64,000 bases of DNA from positions 91,675 through 155,674 of the forward strand of contig JACMKX010000160.1 in NCBI GenBank assembly GCA_014379905.1, in the 5' to 3' direction. Source of the stretch: Ferruginibacter sp. Lineage in GTDB: Bacteria; Bacteroidota; Bacteroidia; Chitinophagales; Chitinophagaceae. The notes beneath the pieces were generated by a model. The model was not told where the DNA came from and did not search any database. It worked only from the letters and a program-made list of their open reading frames with translations. Each line of letters starts with the position of its first letter. The first letter of the stretch is position 1. The translations under genes and the position numbers were made by a program. Of this stretch, positions 54,475 through 63,000 are shown in pieces.

Positions 54475-54493
54475 TTAACTTACACATGAATGG

Positions 54494-54520
54494 GAAAAGG
54501 GCACCGGTGGTGCCCTTTTT
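54494..54520 (+). terminator. Terminator of the giant gene
   Basis: Stem GGGCACC/GGTGCCC with loop GGT, flanked by A and T runs. A further 12-bp palindrome GGCAGGCCTGCC follows at about 54535. Confidence 0.85.
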
Positions 54521-54714
54521 TATGTAGCATTTAAGGCAGGCCTGCCCTTTTTTTGAATGTTATTTTTTGCCATATGAACGTTTTGGGGACTTCCAATTAT
54601 AGAAGATTTTCTACCCTTCATTCTTTGTTTTTCAATTGTGCAATAATAATCATACTACTACGTTGAAATACTGAAAACTTATAGTTCGTAAAACCTAAAC
54701 CTAAGAAACCTGAC

Positions 54715-55821
54715 ATGAACAATCCTTTACCTATACGCCTTTTGGCGTTGCTGCTGCTCTGTGCCTGCAATGTGTTCAGCCATCCTATGGATGCAAACAG
54801 TTACCAGCAACCCTTTACCGAAATTAAAATGTTGAGCACCTTTTTGTATGCGGCCAATGGAAATATGGCCGATGGAAACAGGGTGGTTTTTGACACCCAG
54901 TATTCCAATGATGTAGACAGGTATGATGCCGTTAAAATGACCAACCCCGGTGAAAACTTCGGGTTGCTCCGCCAGGGTTATACCCTCGCAGTAGAAGCGA
55001 GGCAACCCATTGCCAACGGCGATACACTGCATTATAAAATGAGTAACCTGCAGCAGCAGGTTTATAACCTCAGCATACAGGTGCAGTTTCTTTCCGGTGT
55101 AAATGCTCTTGCAGAATTAGTAGACAGGTTTACCAATACCCGTCATTTTGTAAGTTTGAGCAATACCACCAATATCCCGGTGGCAGTTACTGCCGACCCG
55201 GCCAGTAAGGCTGCTAACCGTTTTTACCTGGTATTTACTGGTTTTGCAGCCGGTGGTGCGCTCCCGGTGAAGTTTACTGCTTTTACTGCACAACGGCTGG
55301 CCGATAAATCCGCAGCCCTTCAATGGCATACAGAGGAAGAGCTGAATGTTGACCACTATGACATTGAACGCAGTGAAGATGGTGTCCGTTTTAAAACCAT
55401 AGGATCCGTTAAAAGTACAGCAGACATTCTTTTGAAAAAAGTATACAATTACAAAGATATAACCGCTATTGCCGGAAGTACATTTTACCGTATCAGGTCG
55501 GTTGATAAAGATGGTAAATATGAATGGAGCAGGATAGCAGGTTTGCAGTCAGAAGGATTTACTACATCCATAGCTGCCTATCCAAACCCGGTTAACATAC
55601 CACGCCTCAACCTTCGGCTTACAGCAGCGGTAGCCGGGAACTATACAGTAGCCATTATCAATACAAATGGGCAAACACTTTATACATCGTCATTCGTGGT
55701 GCGAAATGCGGAGCATGTACAAACGGTGCCGGTTTCTACCCTTATCAACGGTCACTATATAGTGCGGGTAACTGGCGAAGATGGTAAGCCGATGCTACAA
55801 TCTATCGTGATTAAAAAATAG
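54715..55821 (+). CDS. T9SS protein consisting of the giant protein's C-terminal cassette (368 aa)
   Basis: The signal peptide ends near residue 22 (NVFSHP). The rest is a stand-alone version of the last 570 or so residues of the giant. 'MLSTFLYAANGNMADGNRVVFDTQYSNDVDRYDAVKM' matches 'MLSTTLYTGEGLLRDGNRVVFNNIYSDGVNKDDAVKL', and 'LPVKFTAFTAQRLADKSAALQWHTEEELNVDHYDIERSEDG' matches the giant's fibronectin-like module. The T9SS tail begins 'SIAAYPNPVN'. It starts 241 bases after the giant gene, past a terminator. It may act as a partner, a soluble decoy or an anchor unit of the giant. No catalytic motif. Confidence 0.85.
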   Translation: MNNPLPIRLLALLLLCACNVFSHPMDANSYQQPFTEIKMLSTFLYAANGNMADGNRVVFDTQYSNDVDRYDAVKMTNPGENFGLLRQGYTLAVEARQPIANGDTLHYKMSNLQQQVYNLSIQVQFLSGVNALAELVDRFTNTRHFVSLSNTTNIPVAVTADPASKAANRFYLVFTGFAAGGALPVKFTAFTAQRLADKSAALQWHTEEELNVDHYDIERSEDGVRFKTIGSVKSTADILLKKVYNYKDITAIAGSTFYRIRSVDKDGKYEWSRIAGLQSEGFTTSIAAYPNPVNIPRLNLRLTAAVAGNYTVAIINTNGQTLYTSSFVVRNAEHVQTVPVSTLINGHYIVRVTGEDGKPMLQSIVIKK

Positions 55822-55847
55822 TATTTGGATGGGTATTCATAAACAGG

Positions 55848-55874
55848 CCGCAGCAGAAATGTTGCGGTTTTTTT
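55848..55874 (+). terminator. Terminator after the 368-aa gene
   Basis: Stem CCGCAGCA/TGTTGCGG (one wobble) with a four-base loop and seven T residues. Confidence 0.8.
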
Positions 55875-55896
55875 GTTATGGTGTTGTCATAGAAAA

Positions 55897-55994
55897 CCTA
55901 TGGGCGTCCGAAGCCCTCCCAGGGTGTTTTCGGTATCGGGCGTAATCAAAACTGCAAGGAACTCCAACACTCCGGTCCTGCGGACGCCCATAGG
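55897..55994. repeat. 98-bp stem-loop element with perfect 14-bp terminal inverted repeats
   Basis: CCTATGGGCGTCCG (55897-55910) and its exact complement CGGACGCCCATAGG (55981-55994) bound a GC-rich core with further small hairpins (CCCT-CCC-AGGG). There is no reading frame. It resembles a REP- or MITE-type palindromic unit; no transposase is nearby. Confidence 0.7.
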
Positions 55995-56029
55995 ATTCAG
56001 TGCTCCTATATAAAAACCTATTTATAAAT

Positions 56030-56124
56030 TCTGTCAAAATTTTTTTGTATTCCATAAAAAATTTGCCAAATTTACGGAAGCATTTTGTCAAATCTTTTTG
56101 GAAGTCGGAAAAAAAATTGCCAAA
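56030..56124 (+). promoter_or_regulatory. Four TTTGNCAAA-like sites with helical spacing, candidate operators
   Basis: Sites TCTGTCAAA (56030), TTTGCCAAA (56062), TTTGTCAAA (56084) and ATTGCCAAA (56116) have centres 32, 22 and 32 bases apart. These spacings are close to 3, 2 and 3 turns of DNA. They fill the leader of the XRE regulator gene. Confidence 0.5.
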
Positions 56125-56152
56125 CGGCTTTTATCTCACTAAAGTTTTTAAA

Positions 56153-56734
56153 ATGAAAGCATCTAAACAGTATCACAAAATGCAGGGACTCGCTGCTACC
56201 CGTTTGCGCCTGGGCATCTCTCAGCAGGCCATGGCTTTGGAATTGGGAATATCCAACAGCTTTCTGTCGAGGATAGAAAACGGGGAGCGCATTATTCCTG
56301 CGGCTGCCCTGGCTAAACTCTCCGCCCTGGAAATAACCATTGCAGCCGCCGCAACGGTGCAGCCCCTTCAAGCTGTACAGGGGGAAACCTGGAGCACTGC
56401 TGAAAAAGAATCCTTTGCCCGGGCGGCACTCGACAAGGGCGAACGCTGCAGGCAAAAAGCCGCAAAACTGCAGCTTGACCTGGATATCATGACTACCCGC
56501 TACAACCAGCTTTGCGAAAGTTTAAATAAAATAGCATCGCTTATTTCCCAACCCGCCGCAAACGGCGAAGCAGCTCCTGGCAGGGCCAGCCATCTCGAAA
56601 AACACCGGGATGCAATGGCGGCAAAGCTGGGCAGGTACGGCCGTTTTGCACAAACAGCGCTCCGGCATAAGATCGCCTTATTGTACGCAGAAGCAGACCT
56701 GCATACCATGGATGCTTATAGTTTCGGCCGGTAA
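56153..56734 (+). CDS. XRE-family transcriptional regulator with helical C-terminal extension
   Basis: A 193-residue protein from the ATG at 56153. The frame is open to 56000, but that part encodes AT-rich, operator-like DNA and not a recognisable domain. Residues about 12-60 form a Cro/CI-type helix-turn-helix, 'LAATRLRLGISQQAMALELGISNSFLSRIENGERIIP'. The rest is helical and charged ('FARAALDKGERCRQKAAKLQLDLDIMTTRYNQLCESLNKIASLI'), probably a coiled-coil dimer or partner-binding region with no known family. It sits between two surface-protein genes and may control them or itself. It is more GC-rich than its flanks. Confidence 0.8.
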   Translation: MKASKQYHKMQGLAATRLRLGISQQAMALELGISNSFLSRIENGERIIPAAALAKLSALEITIAAAATVQPLQAVQGETWSTAEKESFARAALDKGERCRQKAAKLQLDLDIMTTRYNQLCESLNKIASLISQPAANGEAAPGRASHLEKHRDAMAAKLGRYGRFAQTALRHKIALLYAEADLHTMDAYSFGR

Positions 56735-56943
56735 TATAAGATGCACCGCATTATCACCAGTGAGCCACATATACCGCTCTATAGCGGCCCTGTAAAAAAT
56801 TGTAACCTGCGTCAACCCAGCATCCAGCCATTTTATTGGGCCGCCTCCACCAGCAGTTAATGCTATTGCTCTTTCAACATTATCTAAAATTGGAAAAACT
56901 GTGTATAACTTATTAAGAAATTGTTATTATTACTACAAAATAA

Positions 56944-56965
56944 TACTCTTTTAAGAGTAGATTTG
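56944..56965 (+). promoter_or_regulatory. Palindrome TACTC-N6-GAGTA overlapping a consensus -7 box
   Basis: TACTCTT-TT-AAGAGTA (56944-56959) is a 7-bp inverted repeat whose last two bases start TAGATTTG (56958-56965), an exact -7 element. Transcription would begin near 56970, about 100 bases before the giant gene at 57072. A protein bound here would cover the promoter. The rest of the 337-bp gap (56735-57071) shows no gene. Confidence 0.55.
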
Positions 56966-57071
56966 ATGCCCGTCCTATTTAAAGCACCGATCCAACCTAT
57001 TTAAATCCCCTCATTTTATCCCTTAACAACTACAGTTGCTAACATTTGCTTAACTGAATATCAAATTCTTT

Positions 57072-60000
57072 ATGGAAAAATTATACCCGGTGGGTAAGAA
57101 GAAAAACGGAAATGCTATGAAAAAAATCTACTTGAAAATTTTATTGGGGTGTTTGATTGGATTATTAAGCAACGTTCATGCTCAAGTCAACATGACAACA
57201 ACTGCAACTAACATTCAAAATTTTAATACTTTACAGTCCACTCCTGGTTCTCCAACATGGACAAACAATGTAACAATTTCTAATTGGTACTCGGAAAGAA
57301 CTGGAACTGGCACTACTTATGGAGTTGATGCTGGAGGTGCCGCCGGAGGAAACTTATATAGTTATGGTTCTTCTTTAGCCACCGAGAGAGCATTAGGGAC
57401 CTTAGGGTCAAGTAATGCCAGTGCAGGTAATTTTGCGCATGGAATTCTTTTACGAAATACTTCCGGCATTATTATCACAGATATAAAAGTCTCTTACACT
57501 CTTGAACAGTGGAGAAATGGCGGAAACACGAGTCCTAACTTAATAACTTTTTGGTATAAAAAAAGTTCAAGCACAATTACTGCGCTTAATCCAAGTGTTA
57601 ACGGTACATGGACTCAAGTTTCAGCATTGAGTCTTTCAAGTCCTATCAATACAGCTTCTGCAGGTCCGCTTGACGGGAATTCAGTGGGAAATAAAGTATC
57701 ATTAATAAATATACCGATACCTAGTTTGTCCCTTGCTAATAATGAATATATCATGCTAAAATGGGAGGATCCAGATCATACAGGAACTGATCACGGACTT
57801 GCCATTGATGATGTCACCGTGGGTTGGACGGTAAACTCGTCAACAAACTTTTATTGGAACGGCTCTACGACTACAGGCACCGGACCATCAATTGGGGGGA
57901 CAGGTAACTGGAATATTACCGCAGGCAATACAAATTGGATTTCTCCGACAGACAATGCATCAGGCACTTCGACTCTCTGGACAAATAGCGTAAACAGTAT
58001 TGCGAATTTTACTGCCGGTGCAGGCACAAGTCTTGTGGATATCGGAACCGACGTTGTTGCTGCTAATATCAATATATCATCAGGGCTTAATTATGCATTT
58101 ACTGCATCAACAAATCGCATTATCACAGGAAAAATTGCGGCTGTCGGTAACTTATCCCTGAGAGGAATTTCAGCAGGTCTCACCATATCCGATGAAATAT
58201 CAGGCGCAGGCACCCTTGGTTTTGCGTCAACCGGAACCGGGTCTGTAACGCTAAACGGCAATAGCATTCATACCGGTGCAAAAAATCTGGTGTCCGGAAC
58301 ATTGAATCTCGGCCATGTCAATGCGCTCGGAACTTCAGGGTCGCTAAATATAACAGGTGGTGCACTCGATAACACTACAGGCGGTACCTTAACTATTCCT
58401 AATTATACTCAAACCTGGGGAGGAAACTTTACGTACTCCGGAACGACTCAAAATCTAAATCTTGGTGCCGGAAGCGTTAGTATATACAGTGCCAGTACTA
58501 TCACGGTTTCCAATAATACCTTAACTGTTGGCGGCCTTCTATCAGGTGGAGCTGCATTAGGGAAATCCGGGGTAGGAACCCTTTTATTAACCGGAGCCAA
58601 TAACACCCATTCAGGGGGAACTGTAATATCAGGTGGCAGTTTAATAACGGGTGCAGTCAATACATTAGGCTCTGGAAACCTCACGCTGAGTGGGGGTACG
58701 CTAAGGACCGGCACCAGTACAGGCAATTCTCAAACCACAGGTATTTTAGGTTTGACGGCGAGTAGTACTATAGAACTGGGTACAGGTAGTCATAATATTA
58801 ATTTCAGTGGTAAAAGTGGTACATGGACAGCCGGGCAAGCGATAACTATCACCGGATGGACGGGCACTCCCGGAATTACAGGCACAGAAGGGAAAATTTT
58901 TATTGGTGGCACGGCCTTATCCACCGCAGAATTAAACCAAATTAATTTTGCACCCGGTTTTGGTCCGGGGGCAACACAGTTGCCGGGAGGAGAAATAGTA
59001 CCTAGGATTGTATACCTGGATTTTTTAAACCTGCAATCTCCGGCTACAGCTTCGGTTACAATAGGTGCAAATATCACTGCCTATGCCCAGGTATATAAAG
59101 CCGGGCTTACTGACGCTGCCGGTCAGGCGCCGGGTATTTTAGCGTGGATAGGATATAATACCAGCAATACAGACCCTTCTACGTGGACCAATTGGGTACC
59201 AGCCACTTTTAACACGCAGGCCGGTAATAATGATGAATACCAAGCAACTTTTGGAGCCGCTCTTACTGTAGGCACCTACTATTATGCCTCTCGTTTTCTA
59301 ATAAATGGAGGAATATATCAATATGGAGGTTACAGCGCAGCCGGTGGTGGAGAATGGGACGATCCGGATTATGTAAGTGGTATTTTAACTATTAATGACA
59401 ATACTGTTGATTTCTGTAATCTTCAAGCCCCTTATGCCGGCTCTATTTTGAGAGGTGGCGGCTTTGATGTGTATGCACAGGTATATGAACCTGGCGTTAC
59501 CAATGCAGGCGGGCAGGGAGCTGGTGTTGTTGCTGAAATCGGATACAGCACATCCAATAATGATCCTTCTTTAAGTGGATGGACATGGACTTCTGCTATT
59601 TACAATACGGATATAGGCAACAATGATGAATACAGGCTCAACCTCGGTGCAACTTTAGCTTCAGTAGGATCAGGTGTATATTACTATGCATCCCGCTTTA
59701 GGCTTGGATCAGGTTCGTATAGATATGGTGGGATAGTTCCTGGTGGTTCAGGAGGAAACTTCTGGGATAATGTGAATTATATAAGCGGACTGTTGCATGT
59801 AGCAGAAGTCAGAGGGAATGGTAACCTTGTTACTTATGGGGGAACTTCTCCGGCATTAACAAACTTTACAGACTTTGGTTCTACCTGCGGGTCGAATCCA
59901 GTCGCAAGAACTTTTTCAATTGCAAACAGTAGCACCACGCATCAACTGAACTTTGGAACAGTTACTGTTACCGGCACGAATGCAGCCGACTTTTTAGTCA

Positions 60001-63000
60001 CTACTGCACCAACGCTCCCGGTGGCTATATCGGGAAGTGCCAACTTTATCATTACATTTACTCCTTCCTCCGCAGGTGTTAGAAACGCTACGATAAATGT
60101 CACTACTGATGCGAACAGTTATAGCTTTGCAATCGCCGGCACCGGGCAAACGCTTACAACAGTTACAACTCAACCAACTAATCAATCTGCTCCTTCACTG
60201 GGTTCAGCAACTTTTACGGCAGCAGGAGCGGGGCACGGCACAGTAACTTATCAATGGCAATTATTTGATGGTGTCAGCACCTGGAATAATATCATTAATG
60301 GTAGTCCTTACTCAAATGCGACTACTGCTATGCTTACGATTAATCCGCTTTCGTTTAGCATGAATGGGAATCAGTATAGGTGCATAATTACTGCTGCATG
60401 TGGAAGTGTAATCACAAATGTTGTTACATTGACGGTTACACCAGGACCAGTTTGGACTAACGATATAAATGGGACAAATCCGGGGCAAACCACTCCCTAT
60501 ACGACTGGTCAGGTATTTGATCCAAACATAACCGTTTCAGGGATTGTGAGATCAACCGGAGTAAATGGAAATACTGGTAATGACAGATATAATACAAATA
60601 ATTGGAATACCTCACTTGACCTTGCGAAATATTTAGAATTCAGCTTGAATCCAACTTCCGGATATGAAATCAATTTTACAAATTTTGTCTACACTGGACA
60701 GGTATCAAGTGGCTCGCCTCTCATCGCAATTAGAAGTAGCCTTGATAATTTCAGTTCAAATATCGGAACGCCGATATTTTCTGGGTCAACGGTTTTGCTC
60801 ACTGGTGCCGAATATCAAAATGTTGGATGCCCTATTAGTTTTAGGTTTTACGTATTCAACATTGGTAGTGGCGCTGCCTTCAGTATAAACAACTTTACCT
60901 TTAATGGAACAATTACTTCACCAGTTTCGAGTAAAATCACTATTAATAATGGAGGAACGCCACCGACAGGAAATATCAATTTGGGTGTTAATGATGTAAC
61001 ATTATCAGCATTTAATATTCTGCCAAATGCAAGTCAAACTTTATCAACCGTTAATATTACGACTACCGGCTCTGCTACAAGTTCAGATATTAATAATCTT
61101 CGATTGTTTTGGGATCAAAATAGCAATGGTATTGTAGATGGTGGGGATGCTGTTGTCTCAGGTGTAGGCGTTCCATTAGCTCCCAGCATTAATTTTACTC
61201 TTGCAGCTCAAACATTTGGTTGTCCAGGTAGGCATTATTTACTAGTTGGGGATGTTTTAACCACAGCAATCCCTGGAAGAACGGTGACTGCATCCATTGC
61301 TAATTCTGCAGACGTTACATCCACCATGAGCAATAAAACAGGAAATGCTTTAGGTAACCAACAAACCATCGCTTTCCTTTCACTGGTCACAGATTACTAC
61401 AGAAGTAATGTAACTTCCGGTAACTGGAATACTGCAGCAAGCTGGCTTTCCTCTAGAGATAACAGTAATTTCTTTCCTGCAACGGCTGCTCCTACTTCAA
61501 CGGCAGGTACTATTACTATTATGTCTACTCACACTATCACAATTAACTCAGCTATATCCCTGGATGAGACCTCAGTGAACGGGGTACTTGACCTGCAAAC
61601 CGGTAGCGTGTTGACCATCAACGATGCTATGGGAGCCGACCTCAACATATCAGCTGGTGGAGTAATGAATGTGAGGAACGGGGTCACTAATACTTACGCA
61701 GGTATCATCAACCAACTTGCAAATGCTTCAATAAATGTAGCGACAGCGGGGAAAATATCGATTATAGGAAATGGGACTAATGTAGCTGCCAACGTTGATC
61801 AATTTGCCTGGGAAACAAGAAATGTGTGGAACCATCAATCTGTATTCGAATGGAACTGTGCCACAAATACTATTGGAATAGCCAACAATAATTTTTTCCC
61901 GAATGTCAATGCCACAACCATTCCTTACCTGATAATTTCCGCAAACTCAGGCAATCCAGGTGGATCAAATCCCACTACCGTAAATGGGCATTTATTGGTA
62001 AATACGAACGTCACACTCTCCGGATCAGGTAATAAAACATTCAGGGATGGGATAAGTGGCAGTGGCGCTTTAAGTATTCCTTCATCAGTAGGAACTGTAT
62101 CCATTAATGGAGCTGCACCTCTCTTAGGCGGAAGCAGCCTCGTAGTAAACACTGACAAAAATTTAAATATACCGAATGGTATAACAGTGCCAGTCGATTC
62201 TATCATAACTGTGAATGAGGTTACGTTAGGAGCTCCTTATCCCGAATTCACAAAGGGGAATGGCCCTGTTTTTCTAGTAAACGGAACAATTGATATGACT
62301 GTTGCTACTATTTCGAATGGTACGGGGTTATCACAAGGTACAGTTACTGTTAATGGTACCTTGAAAACCAAAAGTACTGGCGGATTGCGTGGCACAGGTG
62401 CGACAATCTCAGACGGTGTTGTGAATGTAAATACAGGAAGTACGATTGAATATAATGCGACAGCAGCACAGTCCATCACAGGTTCCGGAGCAATACAAGG
62501 GACGTCACCTTATTACAATCTGATTTTCTCAGGCTCAGGAACAAAAACGTCTTCAGGTCTTGCTAGCGTTAACAGTGCAGGTTCGGTAAGAATAACGGGA
62601 TCCACAACAGTTGATTTTACAAGTCATAATCTTGGTCTTACATCTCCAAATGCAACATCTTTTACAATGGATGGCGGTAAACTTATACTTGGTACAGCGG
62701 AATTGTTGCCGCTAATGGATGGAACATATGCGCTGTCAGGTGGCGTAATAGAATACGTAACAGGCGGGGGTGCTAAAAGAATACGTAATAAGACCTATAG
62801 AAATATTGAGGTGAGCGGTGTAAATGTTTCAAGTGGAGGAGGTAATATAACCATTAATAGTACAGGAACTTTCACTGTTAAAAACGGTGGAATCTTTACC
62901 ATGAACGATAATAGTATTGTAGGGATAGCCAATGAAACACAATCACTCACAGTTGAAAATAATGGAGTGTTCAGAGTTAGTATACCTGAAGGATTTAACG

